Below are positions 1 to 10,502 of a stretch of DNA of 64,000 nucleotides, one piece after another. The DNA is taken from assembly GCA_030737835.1 (NCBI GenBank), contig CM060848.1, positions 32,173,634 to 32,237,633 of the forward strand, given 5' to 3'. A program made the position numbers and the translations under genes. Every line of letters starts with the position of its first letter. Position 1 is the stretch's first letter. Source of the stretch: Acorus gramineus (lineage: Eukaryota; Streptophyta; Magnoliopsida; Acorales; Acoraceae). The notes beneath the pieces are model-generated. The model saw only the letters and a program-made list of their open reading frames with translations, was not told the origin of the DNA and searched no databases.

Positions 1-375
1 GACTTATCGATTGGGTTTCAAAGATGAAGTGATGCTGGGAGCAAGGCCTCCTTCTATCTCTGAAGTCTCAGATGAGACATCCCAATGAAGAATCTACTAA
101 TGGATTTACTCCAATTCTGGTGTGAAGAGTCCACCAATGGATTTACTCATTTTTGGATCCAAATTCCATGGATAATGGCCTAACGGAGTACATCCAAGTG
201 GTGAACAAGAGGTAAATTTATCTGAAAAAACTTACTAGAGCAAATCTTGAGAAAGACCACCATATCAGACCAACCTCCACCTCCTCCGGTACCTGATGAA
301 GAAGCGCTGAGGAGAAGAAGGTCACATGGAGCCAAGGAAGCCATCACTTCAGATCTTCTCTGCGCATCGCCTCAT

Positions 376-960
376 CAGGTCTTCCCTACATACCACATCT
401 CAGGTCTTCCCTGCAGAGCTCTTCTTCAAGTCTTCCTTGTGGATCTCCTCTTCAGGTCTTCCCTGCAGACCACATCTTCAGGTCTTACCTGCAGAGCTCC
501 TCTTCAAGTCTTCCCTGCGGATCGCCTCTTCAAGTCTTTCCTGGGGATCTCTTCATCAGGTCTTCCATGCGAATTGCCTCTTTAGGTCTTCCCTACTGAC
601 CACATCTTCAAGTCTTCCCTGCAGATCGCCATATCAGGACATCCCTGAGGATCTTCTCATCGGGTCTTCCCTGTAGATTGCCTCTTCAGATCTTCCCTAC
701 GGATCTCATCTTCAGGTCTTCCATGCGGATTGCCATATCCGGTCTTCCCTGCGGATCATCATATTAGGTCTTCCTTGCGGATCACCTCTTCAGGTCTTCC
801 CTACAGACCACATCTTCTGGTCTTTCTTGTAGATCTCCTCTTTAGGTCTTCCATGCAGACCATCTCTTCAGGTCTTCCCTGCAAATTCCCTACGGACTAC
901 CTCTTCATATCACCTCTTCAAGTCTTCCCTGCGGGTTCCCTGCGGACCACCTCTTCAAGC
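376..960. repeat. 26 bp minisatellite
   Basis: A diverged tandem array whose unit contains caggtcttccctgc. The motif recurs at 376, 401, 427, 453, 479, 505, 531 and 557, a 26 bp period, and continues with more drift to about 960, roughly 22 copies. Open frames crossing it are by-products of the repeat. Confidence 0.85.
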
Positions 961-1067
961 CTCTTATACGGACCAGCTCTTCAGGACTCCGCTACGAGCC
1001 ATCTATTCAAAACGAGACGCGACACCTATTTCTACATACAAACATGCACTCTACCATCCGAGCACGA

Positions 1068-1400
1068 AAAGAGGTCGCAAGGAGCATAGCTCCGCCTATT
1101 TAAGTAAATTATACTCCGTCGTCAATGAGATCGGAGGTCACGGAGGGGGATACCCTATTTACTTAATAGGTAGCACTCTAAATCCCTTAGATATAGAGGT
1201 CGCATGGAGCTTCCCTCCGTCAGGGTAAGACAAACAGCACTCTAATTTCTAAGAAGGAAATGAGGTCGCGCAGAGATATGCTCCATCTATTTAAGTAAAT
1301 TGCACTCTGCTGTCAATGAGACCAGAGGTCGCGAGGGGTCATAACCCTATTTAATTAAGGGATAGCACTCTATGATCCATTGGAAGCAGAGGTCATGCAG
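1068..1400. repeat. Tandem repeat of about 192 bp
   Basis: The segment gaggtcgc...tatttaagtaaatt...cactct starting near 1069 is repeated near 1261. Each unit is made of shorter subunits that begin gaggtcgc. The array is cut by the hAT-like MITE at 1401 and related sequence resumes after 5067. Confidence 0.65.
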
Positions 1401-1875
1401 GTAAGCCTGTCAATTATCCAAAAAAAATCCGAATCCGATCTGAATCAGTATAAAAAAAATAAAAAATATCCAATATTTGAAGATCCGGAGTGCGAATATG
1501 GATATCAGTCTATCCGATCCGAAAAATATCCGTATCTGACATATATTATAAAAATATATATATTTGTATTATATATTGTCTATATTGTTATCTTGTATGA
1601 TTAATCACTAAGATATTATATTATTGTTATATATGTGTCACTTTTTAGCCCTATGGTAACCATTGGAGCATTCTGGCAGTTTTTGAGTTTTTTTCGTTTT
1701 TCGATCGGAACCGCTAAAATTTTGGACTGTTAGCTATCGTCCTGTGTTTGAGGACTCCGATTGAAAATCTAACTGCATATTATGTGTCCTGGTGCCATTT
1801 TAAGCCACTCACGAAAATTTCATCGAATTCCGGTAACGTTTCAGAAATTTTGCAGTTCCGAGGCGTATCCGGGTT

Positions 1876-2060
1876 TTGACCGAGCGAGAAGTCATTGGGA
1901 GAGTTGACTCGGTCAAAGTGGGCCCATGACTTGGTCAACCCCTTTTGTTTTTATTTGTGGTTGGGTTGACCCAAGTCAAAACCCACTTTAACCCACCTAA
2001 TCCTCACTTAAACCTAATTAATCCTCTCTTAACCCTAATCTAAGTGAGGGATTATATATA
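1876..2060 (+). promoter_or_regulatory. LTR promoter with W-box cluster and TATA box
   Basis: Six TTGAC cores lie within 114 bases: 1876, 1914 and 1976 on the plus strand, and gtcaa at 1922, 1944 and 1985 for the minus strand. They precede attatatata (2051-2060), which can act as a TATA box, and a pyrimidine-rich stretch that would suit transcription start. The same layout recurs in the other LTR copies of the window. W-boxes bind WRKY factors in plants; LTR activity is inferred. Confidence 0.55.
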
Positions 2061-2397
2061 AGTGAATCTAAAATTAGCCCCCCACTATTCATCATCTTCT
2101 CCATTGGTTTTTCTCTCTCCCCCTCTCTCTTTTTCTTGATTTTAAGCTACCTAGAGTGCTTGAAACTCAAAACTCAAAGAAGAGAAAGGTAAGGGGAGCT
2201 CCCGATCTATCCACCGGTGGTTTCGGATTCGAATTCCGGTGTGTTTAGCCCCTTCTCACCCCCTCTTTTCTCCTCTGATTTCAGCCGTTTCGAGGGCTGA
2301 GGAAGAGCTCGGTGGTGGAGGTCTTTGGGGAGGTGTTTCGGTGCACGAAGAGCTCCCGGTCCCCTTCCTTTCCTTCCCTTTCCTTGGGTAAGCCTTC

Positions 2398-3150
2398 TTT
2401 CCTTCTTTTCCATGTTTAGATGCATGTTAGGAGGGTGGGTTTGAGTGTGGAGGGTGGTTGGTGGCTGTGGGTGGTGGTTGGGGGCGGTCGGAGGCCACTG
2501 GTGGCCGGTGAGTGGTGGAAAGGTGGCTCGGGCAGGTGGTTGGCTGTCTCGGGCAGGATGGCAGCACAGGCGCAGCAGGCAGCACCGCAGGCGGAGCAGT
2601 TGGCAGGGCGCGTGCGCGCGGGCGTGCGCTCGGGTGGAGCTGGAGGGCGTGCTGGGCGCGTGCGCTGGGCGCTGGGCGGGTGCTGGGCGCGGGTGCTGGG
2701 AGCTGGGAGCTGGGGCACCCAGCACTGGGCACCGTGCGGGAGCGTGCGTGTGAAGCGCTGCGCAGGGGCGCAAGCGTGCTGTGCGCGCGCGGTGAGGCGA
2801 GCGGTGGTGCACACGGGGCGATGCGCGGGGCCCAGGGTGTGCGGGTGTGCGCGCGGGTTGCTGCGCTGGGGCGCAGTGAGCGCGCGGTGCACCCGGGAGG
2901 TCTCGGCAGGGTGTCCGGGCGTGCGGGCTGGGCTCGGCAGGGCGCCTGGGGGCGCGGGCCGGGGCTCGGCTGTGCGCCCGGGGCGGGTGGCCGTGCGTGC
3001 GGCTGCCCGGGGGGTTCGGGAATGAGTTGGGGTGCTCGGGCTCGCGTGCGTACGGGCCGTATGTACGTTTGCCCGAGTGTTGTGTATTTTTAGAGTATTT
3101 TTGGTGTATTTGTGGATTTTACTCACCAAGTTGATTACCCTGTCTTGCAG
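2398..3150 (+). other. GC-rich LTR block bounded by splice-like signals
   Basis: The very GC- and CpG-rich block of this LTR sits between a strong donor-like site (ttgg/gtaagc, intron side at 2398) and an acceptor-like site (tgtcttgcag, ending 3150) preceded by a branch-like ttgattac. The same two signals bound the equivalent block in other copies, for example 27561 and 28526 in the LTR ending at 30114. The block reads as short GC-rich direct repeats with words such as gctgcgctggggcgc. Its open frames on both strands are compositional. Intron status is a hypothesis. Confidence 0.45.
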
Positions 3151-3930
3151 ATCTTGACGGACGGTCGCGCGACGACCCGATTACCGGTGAGTGGGACAAT
3201 CCAACCCAGTTGGGAGGCGCTATATGCACTTGGGCGTATACCGTCCTCCCCTGGGGCACCATAGATTAATATTAACCTGTTTAATATGTAATCCATGCAA
3301 GCATGATTGATATGTAGTATGCATGCTACCCTAGACTGAGTATGTTAGGGACTTGCACCCTTAGGTTGTGTAAGAGCCATGCATCTTGTCACCTTGTTAT
3401 CATGCTAGGAAAGCCTCGGCCTATGTATGCGTCCTATTAGTTTAATTTGTTAAATTAAATGCAACTGGTAATATTATAGCATGCCTTAGGGAATATTAAG
3501 GGGCCTTGCGAGGTCAACATTGAGACTCGGGCTAGGGTGCTCCGTGTTCCTTGTTTGGTTGTCGGGATGTCCTATATCGGGACCTCATGGTTCCCTCCCA
3601 AGGTTTCTTTTCCCGTCTATATTAATGCATGTTCCCCGCATCTTGGTTATGCGCCCTGGAGGAATTCTGATGAATTCAAGTCACTAGAGTTGTAGAGATG
3701 TGTTGTCAGCGGATCCGAGTGGATCATATGCGTATGGATAGGCTGTTCTGTTCCCTTCGTCGGATCCGTGTAGAGACTACCCCAGCGTTAGAAAGGCTGT
3801 CCCGTGGAGGGCTCCCATCAATAGGCACCTCCTGATTTGGGACGGACTGTGCTGAATGTGGGAGTGGCCAAGCGGCCTACGGAGTGGGGAGAGACTATCG
3901 GTGGACCAAGGGCGACCATCAGCCTAGTCA

Positions 3931-4218
3931 GTCCCAATATCCTATGTCACCTATTGAGGGGTGAGGGTGAGGGTGTATGGATGTGTATGGATGTTTATCA
4001 GGCTAATAAGTCCCAATATCCTATGTCACCTATTGAGGGGTGAGGGTGAGGGTGTATGATTTGTGTATGGATGTTTATCAGGATAATAAGTCCCAATATC
4101 CTATGTCACCTATTGAGGGGTGAGGGTGAGGGTGTATGATTGTGTATGGATGTTTATCAGGCTAATAAGTCCCAATATCCTATGTCACCTATTGAGGGGT
4201 GAGGGTGAGGGTGTAGTG
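3931..4218 (+). repeat. 80 bp G-rich tandem repeat in LTR
   Basis: Four units beginning gtcccaatatcctatgtc start at 3931, 4010, 4090 and 4169. Each contains gaggggtgagggtgaggg. Copy number differs between LTR copies in the window (about three near 17040-17260 and 29345-29560). Confidence 0.85.
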
Positions 4219-5113
4219 GTTCGGCGATGTAACGGACCATTGGATTTATGTTGTTTATGCCACTTTGAGGCTGGTTGCTGATTAATTGTGGTTAATATAA
4301 ACTGTGATGCATGGGTTGCGCTATTCACTGAGCGTGTGGCTCACCCCTCGCATAATTACTTTTTCCAATGATTACTGGGGAGGACTTGAAGGAGGAGCTC
4401 CCTGAGCGACTACAACAGTAGCGGAGTAGCGCTACGTCCCGCGAGTTTTTGAGGCCATCAGCATCCTTTTTATTGTATGTATATATTTCTGTGCTTGGGC
4501 ACCCAGTTTGGATTGTATTTGGATGTATTGTGTATATTGGCTCTCACAGGACGTTTGATTATGTATCGAGTCTGTAGTATATTTTTGGATTACAGACTCC
4601 GTCTTTTAGCTTCCGCTATCTGTGTATATATCATGTCTGCTTTGTCTTCATCTGTGTAGTCATTTTAGTTGCTGTTTAGAGTATTTTATTGATCTCCTGT
4701 ATAGACTGCTGATATCATGTATACACTTGCCGCGTCTCGGGGACGGCCGCCCTGGAGCGTGACAATTATAATACTATTAAATTTTCAATGTATGATATCT
4801 GAAAGAGATAATAAGCCTTAAAATCTTAATTTTAATTTTGATGTCTCTCTAAAATATCACTTGATTATCCAAATTAATGTTAATATTCAAACATGTCAAT
4901 TATTCGAAAAATATCCGTATGTGATCCGTATCGGAAGGGATCCGAATCCAAAAATTAATATCCGTATTCGAATCCAAAAATTAATATCCGTATCTGAATT
5001 TAAAAATTAAGATATGGATATTGACATATCCAATCTGTATCCATCCGATTGACAGGCTTTCATGCAGGGCAACGCCCTACTTGCACCAAAACTAAGACGC
5101 ACTCATATGTTAT

Positions 5114-5380
5114 GGACCCGAGGTCGCACGTACAAATAAGTCGTACTCGCCCATCTTGGATTAGAGGTTGCGCATACCTTAAGATGCACTCATCTGTTAT
5201 GGACCCGAGGTCGCGCATTCAAATAAGTCGTACTCGTCCATCTCAAATTAGAGGTCACGCATACACCTTAAGCCGCACTCGCCTATTATGGACCCGAAGT
5301 CGCGCATACAAATAAGTCGTACTCTTCCATCTTAGTTAGAGGTTGTGCATGCCTAAAGCCGCACTCATTCCTTGCAGACC
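5114..5380. repeat. 88 bp tandem repeat
   Basis: The word ggacccgaggtcgc starts at 5114 and 5201 and a variant at 5290, giving a period of 87-89 bp. The repeat shares gaggtcgc and cactc words with the array at 1068-1400, so both probably belong to the same Tat-like element. Confidence 0.7.
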
Positions 5381-5800
5381 AGGGTCGCGCATATAGTTAA
5401 GTCGTGCTTGTCTATCACAGATTAGAAGACATGCGTGCCACAGGTGAGGGAGCACTACATCCTCCTTAGACAAGAAGTCATAAACAATTACAATGCACCT
5501 CAGACCTAGATCAAAATGAGCATATGCTATCTCGTACAGATAACTAAGTACGGGCCTGAGAATGTACAAGCACTTCAGGCTTACCTCCGATCTCTATTCT
5601 AGCAAATGGTCTGAGCGAGATGGAGAAGGAAGATCATCAATAAGCACTACGTCTTCCAGGTTGAAATAAGAAAGAAATAGAAAAGTGTCGCCTCTAAAAA
5701 AGTCAGAGGAGGATATAGCATGCAAGGTCCCAAGATTTGATCTTCTACTCTCCTGGGCCCCGAAAGACCAAGAGTCTGAAGATTTGGTCTAATCATTTAA

Positions 5801-6298
5801 GGCTTAGTTTGATAAATTGATAAATTTTTATGATAAGTTAGTTTAATTTATGGGGATAAAAAAAACTATTATTTTTATCCATATTTGTATTTGGTAATGC
5901 TTTTTATTATCCTTATTTTTTATTTTCTTATCCTCAATCTTGCATTTGGATCAAATATGGGATAACTTCAATTTTTTTAAAAAAATATCAAATCTACCCT
6001 TCCTATTAATGGGGCATTAATATTGTTTAGTGGAGCACATTCTTTTTTTTTTTGTTTTCATTTATTTTCTTGGAAAGGGTAGTAATAAATGTTATCCCAA
6101 TTTTATAAAATTAGGATAAAAAATTGTGATAAAGTCTGTTCCACCTTTTACCCAGAACAAACTATCCCCATTTTTTATCTCAAAACGTGGACAATTGTCC
6201 ATACTTTATCCCCTTTTTTTTATGCCATATGGGATAACAAGTGATTTAACCCAATTTTTTTCTTATCCTAACTCCTTATCCCCATGCCAAACTAGGCC
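5801..6298. mobile_element. Tourist-like (PIF/Harbinger) MITE
   Basis: A 498 bp AT-rich element with imperfect inverted ends, ggcttagtttga at the left and the complement of ggcctagtttgg at the right. It is flanked by the 3 bp duplication taa (5798-5800, 6299-6301). A TWA duplication with GGCCTxGTTTGG-like ends is typical of Tourist MITEs. It carries no coding sequence and sits in the Tat-like element just before its 3' LTR. Confidence 0.75.
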
Positions 6299-6364
6299 TA
6301 AGGACTTCCCTTAAGTCTGTTCTTCTACTCTCTCGGTCCCCGAAAGACCAGAAGAGGGGGCATT

Positions 6365-7060
6365 TGTAGAAGACCAAATCTGTCACACTTTAAAATCCAT
6401 TTAGAAGGCCATACTATCCCGACCAATTACGTTCTACAACGAACATGCCTCCATCCTAGGTTGGACTAATGAACAGCCTAGTCGAACTCCCGACCAAACC
6501 TGGGCCCCCGAGGACCTCTCACATGTACAATACAAGTGCTAGCAAAATTACAGAAAAGCCTAGGGAATATTCTCTGACACAATGGCTATAACAAATTGTC
6601 AAAAAACAGTTGTGAGGCGTTGATCCCAAGATCCCACGTGTCGACCGATCCAACAGCCACATGGAAGATTCTCTCTCACGCTATCCTTACACTTCCATAG
6701 CATAATAGGCACGCCCCTTCCCCCTATAAATAGAGGGAAACCCCTTCACTGAAAGAGAGATTTCTTCTTCTTTCCCAAAAAAGGACCCTACACTCAAGCT
6801 TAACTTGATCGTCGGAGGTTCTTGGGACGGCACCATTTCCGGTGTGAGATCCTACCAAAAAAGAAATATGTGTGGCATGATCCCTTAACAAGGGTACGTA
6901 GGCAGCCTGAATTATATCAGGTTTAGTCTAGACAAAAACCCCGTCAATCAATCCATGGCGGACCCTCATCGTTGTCTCTTCGCGGATCTACCGAAACCAG
7001 GCCCAGACCATCCTCGAGTCTGACCCATTCGAGGAGGAGCCTGTTTTCACCTCCCACGAA
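6365..7060 (+). mobile_element. Probable 3' LTR of the Tat-like element
   Basis: It starts tgtagaagacc directly after the purine tract. A clear TATA box, tataaata, lies at 6725-6732, followed by a short leader and the segment gggtacgtaggcagcctg (near 6892-6909). The right limit is uncertain because the inverted-repeat DNA element begins at 7074 and may have inserted in or just beyond this LTR. Confidence 0.5.
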
Positions 7061-7080
7061 ATATATATATATAGGGGGCC

Positions 7081-7168
7081 GATGGGGTGCGGCCGTGCAC
7101 ACGGTGCACCCCATCGTGCGCCCAAGTCGTGGACCGTGCGATCGCTGATCTCGCGATCGCACGGTCCA
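7081..7168. other. Paired hairpins at the end of the inverted-repeat element
   Basis: Two perfect hairpins lie just inside the left terminus. The first pairs gatggggtgc (7081-7090) with gcaccccatc (7106-7115). The second pairs a 16-base stem, 7130-7145 with 7153-7168, around a 7-base loop. The right terminus carries the same arrangement, slightly decayed, at about 45307-45394. Confidence 0.8.
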
Positions 7169-7216
7169 TGTTTTTTTAAAAAAAAAGAAAAAAAAGCCCC
7201 AAAGCAGCACCTCGGG

Positions 7217-7217
7217 A

Positions 7218-7251
<34 letters not shown>

Positions 7252-7316
7252 GGGATCTCTCTCTCTCTCTCTCGCTCTCTCTCTCTCTCTCACGGGATCT
7301 CTCTCTCTCTCACACA
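7217..7316. repeat. CT microsatellite in left arm
   Basis: Runs of ctctct separated by cacgggat. The right arm carries the shorter complement near 45217-45262. Open frames here (Ser-Leu or Arg-Glu repeats) are not genes. Confidence 0.85.
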
Positions 7317-8429
7317 CAAACATATTTGGTAAGATCTGAACCCGACGACTGTGATCTCAGCGACTACGACCCCCTGGCGAGCTCCTCCACATCCATCTGC
7401 GACCTCGTCGACGACCCCCCGACGTCCCCTCTTGGCGACCCCCTCCACGTCTCCTGCTGCGACCCCCTCTGCAATCCCATCGACGACCATCCTCCGGTCT
7501 TTCCTCTATCTCCCTCAAACATTTTTTTGAATTTCATCTGTATGTGAATGAATCTGTGTGAATATTTTTGTCTAAATATGTTTGTATGTGTATGATTTTT
7601 GTTGAATTTCATCTCCCTGAATATATGTGATTTTTTTACTACAATTTTTTTTTGTTGAATGAATTTGTGTATATGTGTTTTTTTTTACTGAATCTGTTTT
7701 AATCATTTTAAATCATGAACCTTCAATTTTTTTCCCTTTTTAAAAGCTTGATTTCATGCAGTCCTTGATTCCATAGTTGGTCTATATCAGTCCTTGATTC
7801 CATAGTTGGTGATGGTTGTTTACTCTGCTAATTACATTAAGCACCTATGGTGAGAGGTCAATCATGTGGGATCACAACAAAGCATCCCCAAACCTGAGAA
7901 GAAGAGGAAAATGGGGTATGGAGAAAGAGATCTTACTGGAGGGTTTCCATTTGCAGTCCTAAATTTTATTTTTGCCTAGGAACTTCATAGTAATGCTACA
8001 TATTTTTTCGATTTTGAGGGAATGTGTGTTGGGATTCAGCTTTTATATATGAGGATTGTGTGATGCGAGGGTTGGTTTGTCTATTGTCTTTTATCTTAGT
8101 CGTGGATATCAATAAAGGGGTTAATCTACCCTCTGGTTTTCAGTCAAATTAGGAGGGTGGGAGGGAGTCAAACCTGTTATTAATGACAATTTGCAAATTA
8201 ATTTTGGATGCCTTGCTGACTTGTATGATAGAAATGTGTTCATGTGAAATCATGCAAGAAAGGAACATGACTCCACTGATCACTTAATAAACCATTGGAA
8301 TTAGTCCTGTATTGGGATGGTCACGCCTAATAGAGTCATTATTATCTGGTTTGTGGGTACAATCTAATTTTTTTCTGCAAAAGATTGAAGACCTTATTAC
8401 TTCTTAACAATTCATTTTTATTTCTGAAG

Positions 8430-8624
8430 GTTGTCTTGGCATTTCATGAATGTGGTGGGAATGGTTCGGGTGAAATTCCAATTTCACTCCCTAAGTGGGT
8501 TCTGGAAATTGAAAAGGATAACCAAGACATTTTTTTCGCAGATCGTGAAGGTAGAAGAAATACAGAATGCTTATCATGGGGTATTGATAAAGAACGGGTG
8601 CTGAAAGAGAGAACTGGAATTGAG
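8430..8624 (+). pseudogene. Captured beta-amylase exon, left arm copy
   Basis: A 195 nt exon-like open segment (65 codons) lies between an acceptor-like tttctgaag and a donor-like gag/gtattt. It reads [11 protein letters not shown], then [20 protein letters not shown], then [20 protein letters not shown]. This matches the plant beta-amylase (GH14) segment around the HxCGGNVGD motif, whose His binds substrate at the active site. The wording is closest to the BAM2/7/8-type sequences I remember. The motif is altered: GGNVGD is replaced by GGNGSGE, so the active-site loop is not conserved. No other beta-amylase exon is visible nearby and both catalytic glutamates would lie in other exons. It is a transposon-carried fragment with intron flanks, captured from DNA rather than mRNA. 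The donor gene is elsewhere in the genome. Confidence 0.85.
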
Positions 8625-10502
8625 GTATTTCCATATTAATTTTCCATTTTCTATGTGTTCCTTAATCCCAATGTCTTTATGCTATTTTTTTTTCATCTTG
8701 TCAAGTATATGCTAATTTAAGCCAGATTTGGCTTGGTCATAGCTTAGTTGATATATTTGTCTAAATGAGTTCATTTTCTTTTCTATTTTGTTGAAGATGA
8801 TCTTCATCTTGGACCTTGACCAGTTTTTAGTGGAAAAACTTCCATTTCGGTATTATTTACAACATTGGTTTGGAGTTTGATTGCACGGTTGCAATTAATC
8901 TTAGTGAGTTTGATACCAGGTTTAAGTCTTTGATAGTCCGCTGAGTTGTGAGTCTATTGTCCAGACTGGTGTACTTAGAAATTTATAGATACTTCATGAT
9001 TTTTCATGAAGCATTGCTAATAATGAAACATTTCTATTTCAGGGAGAAAATTGTTAGGTATCTTATGTTATATATGTGTCACTTTTAACCTTCTGGTCAC
9101 TGTTGGGACATTCTGGCAGTTTTTCGGTTTTTTCGTTTTCGATCGGATCCGCTAAAATCTTGGACTGTTAGCTATCGTCCTGAGTTTGAGGACTCCGATT
9201 GAAAATCTAACTGCATATTATGTGTCCTGGTGACATTCCAAGCCGCTCACGAAAATTTCATCAAATTCCGGTAACGTTTCAAAATTTCACAGTTCCGAGG
9301 CGTATCCGGGTTTTGACCGAGCGAGAAGTCATTGGGAGAGTTGACTTGGTCAAAGTGGGCCCATGACTTGGTCAACCCCTTTTGATTTTTTGTGCGGTTG
9401 GGTTGACCCAAGTCAAATCTCACTTAAGCCTCACTAATCCTCTCTTAACCCTAATTAAACCTAATCCAGTGGGGATTAACCTATAAGTGAGCTAAATATC
9501 TTCTCTCCCCCACTATTCATCATCTTCTCCATTTGTTTTTCTCTCTCCCCCTCTCTCTTTTTCTTGGTTTTGACCTAGCTAGAGGGGTTAAAATCAAAAG
9601 CACAAAGAAGAGAAAGGTTAGATCTCATCCCGATCTATCCATCGGTGGTCTCGGATTCGAGTTCCCACGAGTTTGACCCCCTCTAACGCCCTCTTTTCTC
9701 CCCTGTTTTCAGCTAGTTTGAGGGCTGGGAGGAGTCGGGTTGGTGGTGGTCCTTGAAGAAGTGTTTCGGTGCGCGGAGAGCAACCGAACTCTCCTTCCCT
9801 TCCTTTCCTTCCTTGGGTAAGGCTTTCTTTCCTTCCTTTCTTGTTTAGATGCTTGTTAGGAGGATGTTTTTGAGTGGGAGTGGCTGTGGGTGGCTGTGGG
9901 TGGCCGTTGGTGGCGGTCGAAGGCGGTTAGAGGCCATTGGTGGCCGGTGAGAGGTGGTAGGGTGGCTCGGGCAGGGTGGTGGGCTGTCCCGGGTAGGCTG
10001 GCAGGCAGGCAGGGCAGCGCAGGCAAGCGCAGGGTAGGGCACTGTCGGGCGCAAGCAGGGCAGCGTGGGCGTGCGCGCAGGTGGAGCTCGGTTCGGGCGC
10101 ATGCGGGCAGCGGTGCGCGCAGCGCAGGCAGGCAGGCGCAGGCGGGCGAGCTGCGGGCAAGCGCGCTGGGCGTGTGCTGACGGGCTCGCTGGGCGCGTGC
10201 GGCAGGGCGCGCTGGGCGCAGTGCGCGGTGTGCGTGCAGAGCGCTGCGCAGGGGGCTTAGTGCGCGCAGGGCGAGCAGTCGGTGCGAGCGGGCAGGTGTG
10301 CGGGCGCTGCGCTGGGGCACAGTCCGGGCGGGTGCGCGTGCGGGGCGCTACGCTGGGGCGCAGTGCGCGCGGGTGCACCCGGGGCTGGGCGAGCGGGTGA
10401 TGCGAGCTGGTGGTGCACGCGGGGTGCGCGCGGGATGCTGCAATGGGGCGGAGGGCGTGCTGGTGTGCGCGCGGGATGCTGCGATGGGGCGGAGGGCGTG
10501 CG

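Larger units (their letters stand above)
1625..4764 (+). mobile_element. Solo LTR, Tekay/Del-like Gypsy
   Basis: A 3.14 kb LTR starting tgttatatatgtgtcac and ending ggagcgtgaca, flanked by the exact 5 bp duplication attat (1620-1624, 4765-4769). No internal region is attached, so this is a solo LTR. In order it holds a conserved 5' segment, a W-box cluster, a TATA-type promoter with a pyrimidine-rich leader, a very GC-rich block (about 2540-3020), and a G-rich tandem repeat. The family is identified by the same LTR end abutting a tRNA-Met type primer site at 13716 and 24708 and by the gag-pol there. Confidence 0.9.
1401..5059. mobile_element. hAT-like MITE, split by a solo LTR
   Basis: The two sides carry inverted ends, aagcctgtcaat near 1403 and attgacaggctt at 5048-5059. 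They are flanked by an identical 8 bp duplication, tcatgcag, at 1393-1400 and 5060-5067. The body is AT-rich and full of atatccgaatcc-like words. Without the LTR at 1625-4764 the element is about 0.5 kb. An 8 bp duplication with short inverted ends suggests the hAT superfamily; no transposase is present. The left side has two extra bases (gt) before the inverted repeat. Confidence 0.65.
1..7060 (+). mobile_element. Tat-like Ty3/Gypsy remnant, 3' part
   Basis: This stretch reads as the region between pol and the 3' LTR of a Tat-like Gypsy element, followed by that LTR. The clearest sign is a purine tract (gaagaggggg, 6351-6360) four bases before an LTR-like start, tgtagaagacc, at 6365. Tat elements commonly carry tandem repeats before the 3' LTR, and three such blocks are present here (376-960, 1068-1400, 5114-5380). 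No gag or pol domain is visible, and the first 375 bases show nothing I recognise. It is an old, broken copy that has been invaded by a hAT-like MITE, a solo LTR and a Tourist-like MITE. The lineage is inferred from the purine tract and repeats only. Confidence 0.5.

Noticed and set aside
2207-3129. Several long open frames on both strands, Arg/Ala/Gly/Pro-rich
   Set aside because: They overlap in many frames within the GC-rich LTR block, where stop codons are rare by composition, and have no domain. The same holds for 9845-10541, 11261-12406, 19268-20220, 22447-23865, 27600-28469, 35325-36325, 38492-39402 and 42458-43051.
3931-4218. Telomere-like or CRISPR-like repeat
   Set aside because: The gagggtgaggg words resemble telomere repeats, but the period is about 80 bp with no spacer structure. 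It is an LTR minisatellite in a plant element.
7326-7547. Asp/Pro/Ser-rich open frame in the left arm
   Set aside because: It follows a short GC-rich tandem repeat that is also present, at different length, in the right arm; no domain.
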